Positions 17,781 through 27,390 of a stretch of 64,000 nt of DNA are shown here, piece by piece. The number at the start of each line of letters is the position of its first letter. Position 1 is the first letter of the stretch. The DNA lies in the NCBI RefSeq assembly GCF_002174125.1, contig NZ_NEXX01000005.1, positions 186,001 through 250,000 of the forward strand, read 5' to 3'. The DNA is from Acinetobacter populi. GTDB taxonomy: Bacteria > Pseudomonadota > Gammaproteobacteria > Pseudomonadales > Moraxellaceae. Under the pieces are notes generated by a model that saw only the letters and a program-made list of their open reading frames with translations, did no database searches and had not been told where the DNA came from. Both the position numbers and the translations under genes were made by a program.

Positions 17781-18755
17781 TTAATCATCTATTTTTTTAT
17801 ACTGAAGATCAATATGACGATCTATCCAGCAATTACCACCCTGTTTCTTTGCCTGCTGCATTAAATTCTGTAATCTCACCAGAAAAAAATCAATATCAAA
17901 ATGTGCTCCAGATTGATATTTTTCAATAGCCAGCGATACTGTTAAGCGATTATCTACTCCTGAACTAAAATAGATATTTAAATTATGAATTTCAACTTTT
18001 AACTGTTCTGCAAAGGTATATAAATTCCAGTCTTGCATATTAAGTAAAATAAAAATAAATTCATCACGGCCTAAATGAAAAAGTAACTGTTCAACCGAAT
18101 CACTAAACCGATCCAGACATGTGCTAATTTTTTTAATCGCAATATCCCCACAATCAAAACCAGTTTCCTGATTAAACTGTTTAAAACCATCAATATCTAC
18201 CAATATCATCCCTATACTTTGTGGAAGTTGATGCTGTTGAATTTCCTGAATTTTATGTTCAAATGCCGTAAAATTATTTAATCCAGTCATGCGATCCAAC
18301 AAGCGGATTTGTTGGAGTTGTTGGTTATTTTTTTCAAGAACCAGTTCAATCCGTTTATAAGATGTGATATCTACTAGTGTAACAACAAGAATCTGTTGAT
18401 GATTTTTATATTTTTCCTGAATTTTATACAAATAATATGAACCATGTGCATACATTTCCTGTGTGGCAACATGCTGCTCACGCTCAAGTTGTGTTAAAAA
18501 TGTATTAAAATGATGGGCTGTATAATGACAAATGTCATGGATTCTTTTTTCATATATGTTTTGTGCAGACACCTGATAAATTGATGCAAATTTTTCATTG
18601 GCATAAATTATTTTACCATTAGCAAAAAATAAACAAACTCCGATATGAGGATTATCCAATATCGCAACTGGATTTTCATCATAATATGATTTTAATGACA
18701 TTACATTTTTATCAACCGCTATATTTTTCATATCATTACTCTTGCTTTTTTTCAA
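17781..18755 (-). CDS. PAS-GGDEF protein with GRDEF signature
   Basis: 324 residues: a PAS domain (about 30-140, with ANGKIIYANEKFASIY) followed by a GGDEF fold (about 155-310, with RMTGLNNFTAFEHKI and ILVDIDGFKQFN). The active-site signature is GRDEF at 229-233 instead of GGDEF. The second Gly is needed for GTP binding in most diguanylate cyclases, so activity is doubtful. No RxxD inhibitory site precedes it. There is no membrane segment, so it is cytosolic. Its start overlaps the end of the upstream PAS-GGDEF gene by 4 bp, indicating translational coupling. Confidence 0.8.
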   Translation of the reverse strand: MKKSKSNDMKNIAVDKNVMSLKSYYDENPVAILDNPHIGVCLFFANGKIIYANEKFASIYQVSAQNIYEKRIHDICHYTAHHFNTFLTQLEREQHVATQEMYAHGSYYLYKIQEKYKNHQQILVVTLVDITSYKRIELVLEKNNQQLQQIRLLDRMTGLNNFTAFEHKIQEIQQHQLPQSIGMILVDIDGFKQFNQETGFDCGDIAIKKISTCLDRFSDSVEQLLFHLGRDEFIFILLNMQDWNLYTFAEQLKVEIHNLNIYFSSGVDNRLTVSLAIEKYQSGAHFDIDFFLVRLQNLMQQAKKQGGNCWIDRHIDLQYKKIDD

Positions 18756-19678
18756 TTATGTATAGATTCCGGGTTTTCAAAATATATTGTGCAATGATTA
18801 CGACCATGTTTTTTATTTAACCGCAACTGGTCACTTAATCTATTAATAAATTGATTGATGGTCGGTAATTGTGAAATCGGCAAACTATATATAATAATGG
18901 AGATGGTTAAATGATGATGAATACCTGCTTCATGTCTTAAATCAAGTTGATAAATACTGTTTCTGAATCTTTCTGCAATGGTTAAAGCGGTAAAATGACT
19001 CACCGCAGGAAATAATGCAATAAATCGATCACTATTTAATTTTGCCAAAAAATCTTTTTCATCTCTTAATTCCTGTTTTAAAGTCTGTGCAATATTATGC
19101 AAAGTTGCATTCGATTTAATAAAACCATGTTCTTTATTAAATTCAGAAAATCGATCAATATCAATTAGTAATATTGCAACTTCCGAATATATCACTTGTT
19201 TTTTAAGCGTTGAAAAATATTCCTGCAAGGCATAATCATTTGCAAGTCCTGTCAATTGATCAAGTTGTAATTGTGCTTTATAGCGTTTGTTATTTTGATT
19301 AAACATTTGCTGTAATCGTTTGGTTCTGGAAATATTCCACTGTAAGAAAAATAGTGCTTCCAGTTGATTGTTTTTATTATAAATCGGGAAAATTAAAATC
19401 TGAAAGTAAATACCATAGACATATACTTCCTGTGAAGTCAATTGTTCGCCATTTTGGTATGCAGCAAAATACGCCTTTACAGCTTGTCCCGCACTTTCGG
19501 AAAAACTTGACAAATGCCGTCCCTGCATCTGTTCTATGGTACTGCCATGTAAATCGGCAAAGCGTTTATTGGCATATAAAATAGTATGACAATGATGAAT
19601 CATCACAGCAGGAATCGGAAACAGATCTATCATGTCTTGTGGGGTTTGATAGAATGTCTCTATACGCTGTTTTGGCAT
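18752..19678 (-). CDS. PAS-GGDEF protein with degenerate NSDRF signature
   Basis: 308 residues with the same design as its downstream neighbour: PAS (about 15-125, ILYANKRFADLHG), a short helical linker, then a GGDEF-like domain (QLTGLANDYALQEY; LLIDIDRFSEFN). The signature is NSDRF (215-219), missing both glycines and the Glu, so it is almost certainly not a cyclase. Domain order and the linker suggest that the two genes arose by tandem duplication. Possible roles are a redox/ligand-sensing regulator or a partner for the neighbouring protein. The pair sits between the FMN reductase and ssuB, which might place the PAS sensors in sulfur or flavin context. Confidence 0.8.
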   Translation of the reverse strand: MPKQRIETFYQTPQDMIDLFPIPAVMIHHCHTILYANKRFADLHGSTIEQMQGRHLSSFSESAGQAVKAYFAAYQNGEQLTSQEVYVYGIYFQILIFPIYNKNNQLEALFFLQWNISRTKRLQQMFNQNNKRYKAQLQLDQLTGLANDYALQEYFSTLKKQVIYSEVAILLIDIDRFSEFNKEHGFIKSNATLHNIAQTLKQELRDEKDFLAKLNSDRFIALFPAVSHFTALTIAERFRNSIYQLDLRHEAGIHHHLTISIIIYSLPISQLPTINQFINRLSDQLRLNKKHGRNHCTIYFENPESIHN

Positions 19679-19804
19679 AACTTTTCCCCTTTTAGCAGCA
19701 TGTATATCGCTGTTTTTATTTTTATTTGAGAAAAGTTTAGCCTAATTCCTATACACTTGAAATGTTTTTTTTAAAATTTCCCTTATATCACAAGATATTA
19801 AAAC

Positions 19805-20608
19805 TCAGGTTGCTAAAACTGCATTCAATACCTGCTGTTCCAGTTCGGCAAATTTCACCCCTTTTTGTCGTGGCCGTGGTAAATCGACATTAAAACTTTG
19901 TGCAATATGGCCACGATCCAGCAAAATAATACGGTCAGCCAACTGTACAGCTTCCGATACATCATGCGTCACCAAAATTGTGGTAAAGCCATGTTCCAAC
20001 CATAGTTTCTCAATCAGGTTCTGCATATCCAGACGGGTAAGCGCATCCAGCGCACCAAGCGGTTCATCCAGCAATAAAATTCTAGGCTGATGAGAAAGTG
20101 CCCGTGCCAATGCTACCCGTTGTCGTTGACCACCGGAAAGTTGGGTCGGCCACTGTTTGGATTTTTCCGATAAACCCACTTTTTCAAGCAATTCTGTTGC
20201 TTTTGATTTTTGCGTCTCCGGTAAACCTAATTGTGCATTTTGCAATACACTGCGCCATGGCAGAAGGCGAGGGTCCTGAAACATCACTCGGACATCATCG
20301 GTTGTAACACCTTCACGTACACCACGTTTAGACTGAAACTGAATTACACCCTGACTGGCTTGTTCAAGCCCGGCAATCAAACGCAATAATGTCGATTTAC
20401 CGCAACCACTACGTCCGACAATCGCCAGAAATTCACCAGAATGGATATGTAGATTAAGATTATCCAATACGGTGACATCACCATATAATTTGGACAATGC
20501 TTCAATCAGGATTTCTGCACCTTGTTGTTTACGCTCGGTTTCTTGCAAGGTATCCAGATTTTCCTTAAAGGTATTTTCGGCATACACATTCGCATTTAAA
20601 TTACTCAT
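19805..20608 (-). CDS. ssuB: Aliphatic sulfonate ABC transporter ATP-binding protein
   Basis: ATPase of the sulfonate importer. Walker A is [10 protein letters not shown], the signature [15 protein letters not shown], Walker [14 protein letters not shown] and the switch His is in LVTHDV. The 267-residue length includes an N-terminal extension of about 30 residues. It is the last gene of the ssu operon, 11 bp after ssuC. Confidence 0.93.
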   Translation of the reverse strand: MSNLNANVYAENTFKENLDTLQETERKQQGAEILIEALSKLYGDVTVLDNLNLHIHSGEFLAIVGRSGCGKSTLLRLIAGLEQASQGVIQFQSKRGVREGVTTDDVRVMFQDPRLLPWRSVLQNAQLGLPETQKSKATELLEKVGLSEKSKQWPTQLSGGQRQRVALARALSHQPRILLLDEPLGALDALTRLDMQNLIEKLWLEHGFTTILVTHDVSEAVQLADRIILLDRGHIAQSFNVDLPRPRQKGVKFAELEQQVLNAVLAT

Positions 20609-20619
20609 TTAATGTCTCC

Positions 20620-21411
20620 TTATGCCTGATAACCAGCGTGCCAACGTAATAGATATCGCTCCAGTGCTTGTGCCAGCACATCTGCCAGCTTACCTAACAG
20701 GGCATAGAGCAAGATTCCCACCAGAACAATATCAGTTTGTAAAAACTCACGTGCATTCATGGTCATATAACCGATACCAGACTGTGCCGATATGGTTTCT
20801 GCAACGATCAATAATACCCAGACCAGACCCAGCGCAAAACGCAATCCAACCAGAATAGAGGGCATAGCACCCGGTAAAATGATTTCCTTGTATAGTTGCC
20901 AACGGGTTAAACCATAACTTTTACCCATTTCAATCAACTGTGGATCAACCGAACGAATACCATGATAGGTATTAATATAAATCGGGAAAAATACACCTAT
21001 AGCTACCAGAAACAATTTTGCCGACTCATCGATACCGAACCATAAAATCACCAGTGGAATCAGGGCAAGGGCAGGGATGTTACGAATCATCTGTAAGGTG
21101 GTATCCAGTAACGTTGATGCTGTTCTGGAAGAACCATTTAATAAACCCAATATCAGTCCTAATCCACCACCAATCAACAAACCTGATAGCGCACGACCTG
21201 CACTGACTTTAACATGTTGCCAAAGTTCACCACTGATCAACAAATGCCAGAAAGCCACTACTACAGCAGAGGGTGCAGGTAAAATTCTGCTCTCTAGCCA
21301 ACCGGTTTGTGAAGCAATTTGCCAAAACGCAATCAGTGCAATTGGCACCAACCACGGCAACAGGCTTTTACCCACTTGCCGTGTTCCACGTGAAACATAA
21401 TTATTTGCCAT
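20620..21411 (-). CDS. ssuC: Aliphatic sulfonate ABC transporter permease
   Basis: Inner-membrane subunit of the sulfonate importer, 263 residues with about six hydrophobic segments. The EAA-type coupling loop, EMGKSYGLTRWQLYKEIILPGAMPSI in essence, lies about residues 160-185. Its start codon overlaps the stop of ssuD at 21411, indicating translational coupling. Order A-D-C-B matches the E. coli ssuADCB order. Confidence 0.93.
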   Translation of the reverse strand: MANNYVSRGTRQVGKSLLPWLVPIALIAFWQIASQTGWLESRILPAPSAVVVAFWHLLISGELWQHVKVSAGRALSGLLIGGGLGLILGLLNGSSRTASTLLDTTLQMIRNIPALALIPLVILWFGIDESAKLFLVAIGVFFPIYINTYHGIRSVDPQLIEMGKSYGLTRWQLYKEIILPGAMPSILVGLRFALGLVWVLLIVAETISAQSGIGYMTMNAREFLQTDIVLVGILLYALLGKLADVLAQALERYLLRWHAGYQA

Positions 21412-22604
21412 TATGTATTCTCCACAGTTTTCGCTTTGTGATCGCCTTGCTGCTGTACCTTACTTTGTTCTGGAACATAGTGATTGGCAATGATTTCACC
21501 AAACGGACCTGTTAAATTTGGCTGTACCAATTTATTACGTGTTTCCAACGGTAATAATGGGAAAACCAGTTCTGCAAAACGAATGGATTCTTCCAAATGC
21601 GGATAGCCCGAGAAAATAAAGGTATCGATACCAAGATCAGCATATTCCTGAATCCGCGCAGCAACAGTTTCTGCATCGCCCACCAGTGCTGTTCCTGCAC
21701 CGCCACGAACCAAACCAATCCCGGCCCATAAATTTGGTGAAACTTCCAGCTTGTCACGATTGCCACCATGCAGCGCTGCCATACGTTTTTGACCAATAGA
21801 ATCCATTTGTGCAAACTTTTTCTGTGCTGCGGCAATGGTTGCTTCATCAAGATATTGAATCAGCTCATTGGCTGCTGCCCATGCTTCTTCATTGGTTTCA
21901 CGCACGATGACATGCAGTCGAATACCATAATTTAATGTTCTACCTTTTGCCGCTGCTTTGGCTTTCATATTGTCAATTTTTTCTTTTACTGCTGCTGGCG
22001 GTTCACCCCAGGTCAAATAGGTATCCACTTGTTCTGCGGCTAGTTCTTGTGCTGCATCAGAAGATCCACCAAACCATAACGGCGGATAAGGCTGTTGAAT
22101 CGGTGGATAAAGCAATTTTGCATCATCGACACTTAAATGTTGACCATGAAAAGTGAAGGCCTCGCCGCTATGAGAACGACTTAAGATTTCACGCCAGATG
22201 GTAGTATATTCAGTCGCAGTCTGATAACGGGTTGCATGATCTTCATATAATCCATCACCTCTTAATTCTTCTTCATCACCACCTGTCACCAAATTTAAAA
22301 GCACACGTCCATTGGATAAACGGTCAAACGTAGCCGCCATACGTGCTGCAAGAGAAGGGGTGGTCACACCAGGACGTAATGCCACCAAAAACTTCAAATT
22401 GCGCGTCGCATCAATCAAACTTGCTGCTGTAATCCATGGATCTTCACAAGAGCGACCTGTCGGAATCAATACACCTTCATACCCCAGATTATCCGCTGCA
22501 ACTGCAATTTGCTTCATATAGGCATGATCGACTTGTCGGGCACCTTTGCTTGTACCTAAATAGCGACTATCACCATGAGTAGGAATAAACCAGAAAATTT
22601 TCAT
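21411..22604 (-). CDS. ssuD: FMNH2-dependent alkanesulfonate monooxygenase
   Basis: Oxidises C-S bonds of alkanesulfonates with FMNH2 and O2 to give aldehyde and sulfite. The 397-residue protein starts [17 protein letters not shown] and has the SsuD blocks [33 protein letters not shown] and [20 protein letters not shown]. These belong to the luciferase-like flavin fold. It lies directly between the binding proteins and the permease/ATPase genes. Confidence 0.95.
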   Translation of the reverse strand: MKIFWFIPTHGDSRYLGTSKGARQVDHAYMKQIAVAADNLGYEGVLIPTGRSCEDPWITAASLIDATRNLKFLVALRPGVTTPSLAARMAATFDRLSNGRVLLNLVTGGDEEELRGDGLYEDHATRYQTATEYTTIWREILSRSHSGEAFTFHGQHLSVDDAKLLYPPIQQPYPPLWFGGSSDAAQELAAEQVDTYLTWGEPPAAVKEKIDNMKAKAAAKGRTLNYGIRLHVIVRETNEEAWAAANELIQYLDEATIAAAQKKFAQMDSIGQKRMAALHGGNRDKLEVSPNLWAGIGLVRGGAGTALVGDAETVAARIQEYADLGIDTFIFSGYPHLEESIRFAELVFPLLPLETRNKLVQPNLTGPFGEIIANHYVPEQSKVQQQGDHKAKTVENT

Positions 22605-22629
22605 ATCAATAACCTATATCATCAAATCA

Positions 22630-23628
22630 TTAATTTTTATTCCAAACCGCCTCGGCAATGCTGATGCGTTTTGGAATAATATTCAGTTGAGAGAAGCGAT
22701 CTGCAAGCAATTGCTGTTCTTTAATCACTTTTGCATTAAGCGGTGAAGCACCGGATGGTTTTGGACGTCGATCCACAAAAACCCGACTTACCTCAGGTCT
22801 TAAGCCAGTATTTTTGGCAATTAAATCTGCGGTTTGCTGTGGATTTTTTTGTACCCATTTATCTGCCTGATTAATTTGTCCAATTAAACCGGTCACTGCT
22901 TTTGGATGGGACTGCACAAATTTTGGGGCTGCCAGATAAAATGTATAATTTGGACTTAAGCCCTTACCTGTGGTGAGAACTTTTGCCCCATCTTCTAATT
23001 GTGCTGAAGCATAATAAGGATCCCAGATTGCCCAGGCATCTACTGCACCTTTCTGGAAAGCAGCGCGGGCATCAGCAGGTGTCAACCAGATCGGTTGAAC
23101 ATCAGACCATGTCAGACCCGCTTTTTGTACGGCCTGTACCAGTAAAAAATGTGAACTTGAACCTTTCTGTAATGCGATCCGTTTACCTTTTAAATCTTTC
23201 AATTGCTTTATGGAAGAATTTTTAGGTATCAAAATTGCCGAAGCCAACGGTTTTGCCGCTTCATAAGCCACATAATATAAAGGCTTGCCTGCGGCTTGTG
23301 CATAAACAGGAGGCGTATCACCTGTCACACCCACATCGATTGATCCTACTGCCAAGGCTTCCAGAATTTGAGGACCAGCCGGAAACTCATTCCATGAAAT
23401 TTTGGCATTGGGAAATTCCTGTTCCAGATATTTATTTTGTTTGGCAACCGCAAAGTTAATCGCACTTTTTTGATAGCCAATGCGTAACTCCTTCACACTT
23501 GTATCCACTGCCCATACCGAAAATGACATCGCACAACCAGCAGACATGAGCAGTACAGATGCTAAGGTTGTTTTCAACCACGTTTGTGAATTTTTTTTGT
23601 CTATCTCTATAATAGTAGTATCGTGCAT
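22630..23628 (-). CDS. ssuA: Aliphatic sulfonate-binding protein, copy 1
   Basis: Periplasmic binding protein for sulfonates. The ATG at 23628 follows AAGGAAAA closely and is preferred to the reading from 23655. A long n-region then a hydrophobic stretch (LASVLLMSAGCAMSFSVWAV) forms the signal peptide. Conserved SsuA blocks are RIGYQKSAINFAVAKQN, GVTGDTPPVYAQAAGKPLYYVA, KGKRIALQKGSSSHFLL and DAWAIWDPYYA. It is 25 bp upstream of ssuD. A second SsuA-like gene precedes it with the same blocks. Confidence 0.9.
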   Translation of the reverse strand: MHDTTIIEIDKKNSQTWLKTTLASVLLMSAGCAMSFSVWAVDTSVKELRIGYQKSAINFAVAKQNKYLEQEFPNAKISWNEFPAGPQILEALAVGSIDVGVTGDTPPVYAQAAGKPLYYVAYEAAKPLASAILIPKNSSIKQLKDLKGKRIALQKGSSSHFLLVQAVQKAGLTWSDVQPIWLTPADARAAFQKGAVDAWAIWDPYYASAQLEDGAKVLTTGKGLSPNYTFYLAAPKFVQSHPKAVTGLIGQINQADKWVQKNPQQTADLIAKNTGLRPEVSRVFVDRRPKPSGASPLNAKVIKEQQLLADRFSQLNIIPKRISIAEAVWNKN

Positions 23629-23699
23629 CGTATTTTCCTTATACATATCAACCAATATGTGTCAGGCAAAAAACTTAAAAAAAGTCATGCCTGATGATA

Positions 23700-24704
23700 T
23701 TAATGTGTATTGTCTAAAATCGCGTCTTGAACCTTGATCGGATGAGGAATGAGCTTTTGCTGATAAAATGCATCTGCAACCTGTTGCTGTTCGATAATCA
23801 CTTTTTGGCTAATTGGCGTTACGCCCAATCCCATGCGTTTAATGGAAGTTTCCAAAATCGGAATACTTAAGCCCGTAGGTTTTTCCAGAAGCTGAGCAGC
23901 TTCTGTCGGATGCTGAGAAGCCCATTGTGTGGATTTATCCAATTCATTAATAATTGTTTGCAGAACTTTGGGCTGAGTTTGTGCAAATTGACGATCTGCC
24001 AGATAAAACTGATAGTTATTAACCGTATCTTCACCATCAGCAATCACTTTGGCACCAATTTGCTGTTCTGCCGCTGCAAAGAACGGATCCCAAATCACCC
24101 AGGCATCTACCGAACCTTTTTCAAACGCAGCGCGGGCATCGGCAGGTGGTAAATAAATAGGCTGGATATCACTGAGTTTTAGACCATTTTTTTCCAGCGC
24201 TTTTAATAATAGATAATGCACATTTGAGCCTTTATTTAAGGCCACACGTTTACCTTTTAATTCAGCTACAGTTTTAATGGTTGAATCTTTAGGCACAATA
24301 ATCGCTTCTGCCTTGGGTGCTGCTGGTTGATTGGCAACATAGACCAGCTTGGCATCGGCTGCTTGTGCAAAAATAGGGGGTGCTTCACCAGTTTCGCCAA
24401 ACACCACACTGCCAACATTTAAGCCTTCAAGCAATTGTGGGCCTGCCGGAAACTCGACCCAACGTACATTAACCCCTTCACTTTTTAATGCCTGTTCCAA
24501 TGTGCCACGTGCTTTAAGCACAGGCAGCGTGCCATATTTCTGAAAACCGATATTTAAAGTCGTTGCTGGTTTTGTTGTGGTTTGGTCTTGTTGTGTTGTT
24601 GTTGCTTGGTCGGATTTTGAACATGCGCTCATTGCCATCACAACACCCAATAAACTGGCCGTTAAAGTGATTTTCTTGGATGAGAAAGTGCTCAGGCTAC
24701 TCAT
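23700..24704 (-). CDS. Sulfonate-binding lipoprotein, SsuA-like copy 2
   Basis: A 334-residue paralogue of the adjacent SsuA, sharing GETGEAPPIFAQAAD, KGKRVALNKGSNVHYLLL and DAWVIWDPFFAAAE. Unlike copy 1 it has a lipobox, AMSAC at about residues 24-28, so it is probably a lipid-anchored binding protein. After the Cys there is a Thr/Gln-rich linker of about 20 residues. It heads the operon, 71 bp before copy 1. The two proteins may bind different sulfonates; specificity cannot be read from the sequence. Confidence 0.86.
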   Translation of the reverse strand: MSSLSTFSSKKITLTASLLGVVMAMSACSKSDQATTTQQDQTTTKPATTLNIGFQKYGTLPVLKARGTLEQALKSEGVNVRWVEFPAGPQLLEGLNVGSVVFGETGEAPPIFAQAADAKLVYVANQPAAPKAEAIIVPKDSTIKTVAELKGKRVALNKGSNVHYLLLKALEKNGLKLSDIQPIYLPPADARAAFEKGSVDAWVIWDPFFAAAEQQIGAKVIADGEDTVNNYQFYLADRQFAQTQPKVLQTIINELDKSTQWASQHPTEAAQLLEKPTGLSIPILETSIKRMGLGVTPISQKVIIEQQQVADAFYQQKLIPHPIKVQDAILDNTH

Positions 24705-25122
24705 TTTTATTTTTCCTATGACAAAATATGTTCAAACTGAAGGTCATAGCCTAGGCAAATTTTTTTATGAAAAAAAATAACAAATATGCACATCTATTTG
24801 AAAAAAAATGCTTAGATTAAAAAATGCTGAGTAATTCTTTTTTTGTGCAAGACATTTAAGATTCGTTATTTTTATATTATTGTTTTTACTAAATTAATTA
24901 TATTTATAATTTTTATAAAAATTCTATTTCCTCCTTAATAGCATTAATCCTAAAGTATTTAGCATAAATTTAGCTAAATAAAATTTATACACGACGTTGC
25001 ACGCCGCGTTATTTTATTCTTCCTATTATCCTAAGATAGAAAAGTCGCTGCACCAATGCTTGTTGAGATTCAGTCTTTGCATACATTAAACATGTGATGA
25101 ATGCTCAACATGCGCTAACACC
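24705..25122. other. AT-rich non-coding gap between argA and the ssu operon
   Basis: This 418-bp stretch contains the ssu promoter region on the minus strand. It is very AT-rich, with several poly-A/T tracts. A partly symmetrical element, ATTTAGCATAAATTTAGCTAAAT, begins near 24957 and could be an operator, but I see no clear CysB/Cbl consensus. No ORF or RNA gene is supported. Confidence 0.45.
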
Positions 25123-26523
25123 TTAAATCATTTTTTGATAAACATGCGAATTGCGCTGAAAGTTATAAAAAGCCTGACGTGCCGCGGGCAATTGTTCAAT
25201 ACCCACTTTGCTAAAGCCCTGTTCCATAAACCAGTGCCCTGTATGTGTGGTTAATAGATACAAGACCTTGATATTTTGTCGCTGGGCCCGTTGCTGTAAA
25301 AAAGCCAAGACTTGTGCGCCCCGATTGGATTTGCGATATTCAGGGTGAACGGCTACACAGGCAATTTCGGCAGATTTTAATTCATTGCCTGACGTGGGGA
25401 TCGGATAAAGTGCCGCACAGGCGAGAATTGTGCCATCTCGTTCAATTACGGCAAAATGCTCAATTTCATTTTCCAGACGCTCACGGGAACGATATACCAA
25501 AATGCCTTGTTCTTCTAAAGGACGCAATAAACGCAGCAAACCGCCGACATCATGAATATTGGCCTGACGAACCTCTTCAAACCGCAAATCACTGACCAGT
25601 GTGCCCGTACCATCACGGGTAAATAACTCACCAAGCAAGGCACCATCAAGATGATAAGAAATTAAATGGCAACGACTAACCCCATTTTGACATGCCTGCA
25701 CTGCACCTGACAGATGTAAATAATTTTCGCTGCTTTGATCAACCATATGTTGTAAAAATTGCTGAGCATCTTTTGCCATCAATTCGCGAATAAAATGCCC
25801 CTGATGATCAATCACACCTTTTTGCTCACCCAGAAAAATCAGTTTGTCTGCATGTAAATCACTGGCAACTCGGGTTGCAACTTCTTCGGCACGTAAATTA
25901 AAAACTTCACCTGTGGTGGAATATCCGGTTGGCCCCAGCACAATAATATTTTCATTGGCCAAATTGCGCTGCATTGCTTCTACATCTATCGAACGCACTT
26001 CGCCAGTTAACTGAAAATCCACACCATCACGAATACCATATGGTTTGGCTGTGACAAAATTCCCTGAAACCACATCAATACGCGCCCCAAACATCGGAGA
26101 ATTGGCAACGCCCATAGACAATAAAGCTTCAATCTGTAAGCGAATTGAACCTACAGCATTCAATACCGCTGGTAAAGCCTGCCGTGTGGTAATGCGACGA
26201 TGCTGTAAAAAAGGCGTCTCAATCTGGAGTTGTTGTAGATTTTCATTAATTTGTGGACGGGCGCCATGTACCAAGACCAGTCGAATCCCCAGTGCATGTA
26301 GCAAGGCAATATCATGAATAATATGCTGAAAATTTTCTGTTAATAAGGCTTCCCCGCCAAACATCAGCACAAAGGTCTTACCACGATGCAGATTAATATA
26401 GGGCGCAGCCTGTCGAAACCAACGCACATAATCCGGGGTAGTCTGTGGTTGGGAAGAGATCGGGGCATCAGAAGGCTGCTGTGTCACAAAACACCTAAAA
26501 AATTCGTGAATTTGTTCAAGCAT
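25123..26523 (-). CDS. argA: N-acetylglutamate synthase (amino-acid N-acetyltransferase)
   Basis: First step of arginine synthesis: acetyl-CoA + glutamate to N-acetylglutamate. The N-terminal ~300 residues form the amino acid kinase-like domain (FVLMFGGEALLTE, LVLVHGARPQI, ILGPTGYSTTGEVFNL-type), which binds arginine as a feedback inhibitor. The C-terminal ~140 residues form a GNAT domain (EIACVAVHPEYRKSNRGAQVL). At 466 residues it is slightly longer than E. coli ArgA (443) because of a Gln/Pro-rich N-terminal segment. It is divergent from the Rossmann-fold gene at 26572. Confidence 0.93.
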   Translation of the reverse strand: MLEQIHEFFRCFVTQQPSDAPISSQPQTTPDYVRWFRQAAPYINLHRGKTFVLMFGGEALLTENFQHIIHDIALLHALGIRLVLVHGARPQINENLQQLQIETPFLQHRRITTRQALPAVLNAVGSIRLQIEALLSMGVANSPMFGARIDVVSGNFVTAKPYGIRDGVDFQLTGEVRSIDVEAMQRNLANENIIVLGPTGYSTTGEVFNLRAEEVATRVASDLHADKLIFLGEQKGVIDHQGHFIRELMAKDAQQFLQHMVDQSSENYLHLSGAVQACQNGVSRCHLISYHLDGALLGELFTRDGTGTLVSDLRFEEVRQANIHDVGGLLRLLRPLEEQGILVYRSRERLENEIEHFAVIERDGTILACAALYPIPTSGNELKSAEIACVAVHPEYRKSNRGAQVLAFLQQRAQRQNIKVLYLLTTHTGHWFMEQGFSKVGIEQLPAARQAFYNFQRNSHVYQKMI

Positions 26524-26571
26524 AACAAAAACTGTTTAGAATGAAATCCTTTCGTTATAGATAATTTGCAC

Positions 26572-27369
26572 ATGAATGTTTTAATTTTGGGCTGTGGGCA
26601 AACCGGACAAGCATTGGCACAACAGTTAAACCAGCAAGGACATGCGGTAACCTGTGTTAGTCGACATGATAAAACGTTTGCAGCAATTACGCATATCACT
26701 CAAGATATTCATCATTTAACACTCGATTCAGCACCACTATTTGACTGGGTCTATGTGATTTTATCGCCCAGTCAACGGAATGTTGAACATTATCAACACA
26801 CCTTTATCGATACTGCACAACCTGTTTTTCAAGCATTGCAATCGCATCCCATACAACGGGTGATTTTTATTTCTTCAACCCGCGTCTATGGAGAAAATTC
26901 TGGGCAATGGATTGATGATGACACTAGACCTTATACCCATGATCCGATTGGACAATGTTTAATTGCCGCAGAACAATTGTGGTCAGCCTACTGGCAAGAA
27001 AAACTGACCATCATTCGACCCAGTGGCTTATATCAAGCCAATAGTACTTATCTACATCGTCTTGCCCATGACACCCAACAAATCACGGTACGGCACTGGA
27101 CAAATCGTATTCATCGACAGGATCTGGTCGGCTTTTTAACCTTTTTAAGCACATTAAAACAGCCCAAAACAAGTTACTTACTGTCCGATCAACAGCCCAT
27201 GTTGCAATCTCAAATCATTAATATACTGCGCGAACAAGACAATCTAACTCCATTCATCATTGCAGCAGATTTGCCGGAAACTGGAAAGCGTATTAATGCC
27301 ATACATCTTTTGCAGTCAGGCTATAGCCTAAAATATCCCTGTTTTATGGATACATATAAAAAAGCCTAG
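26572..27369 (+). CDS. NAD(P)-binding Rossmann-fold protein, YeeZ-like
   Basis: A 265-residue atypical SDR/epimerase-like protein. The N-terminus MNVLILGCGQTGQALAQQL carries the dinucleotide-binding GxGxxG variant. FISSTRVYGENSGQWIDDDT includes the catalytic-type SS and Y positions. It resembles YeeZ/NAD-dependent epimerase family members. An ATG (26572) is preferred over an in-frame TTG two codons upstream. Its stop codon lies inside the hairpin 27363-27386, which terminates both this gene and the minus-strand RNA beyond it. The substrate is unknown. Confidence 0.75.
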   Translation: MNVLILGCGQTGQALAQQLNQQGHAVTCVSRHDKTFAAITHITQDIHHLTLDSAPLFDWVYVILSPSQRNVEHYQHTFIDTAQPVFQALQSHPIQRVIFISSTRVYGENSGQWIDDDTRPYTHDPIGQCLIAAEQLWSAYWQEKLTIIRPSGLYQANSTYLHRLAHDTQQITVRHWTNRIHRQDLVGFLTFLSTLKQPKTSYLLSDQQPMLQSQIINILREQDNLTPFIIAADLPETGKRINAIHLLQSGYSLKYPCFMDTYKKA

Positions 27370-27390
27370 AGGGTGGACTCTAGGCTCTTT
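27358..27390. terminator. Bidirectional terminator shared by the YeeZ-like gene and the Rsm-like RNA
   Basis: AGCCTAGAG (27363-27371) and CTCTAGGCT (27378-27386) form a perfect 9-bp stem with a 6-nt loop. On the minus strand it is followed by six T residues (27363-27358); on the plus strand by CTTTT. It ends the minus-strand RNA cleanly. Confidence 0.88.

Noticed and set aside
24957..24980. Partly symmetrical ATTTAGC element upstream of the ssu operon as a CysB/Cbl site
   Set aside because: CysB sites have weak consensus and the region is so AT-rich that such symmetry is expected by chance.
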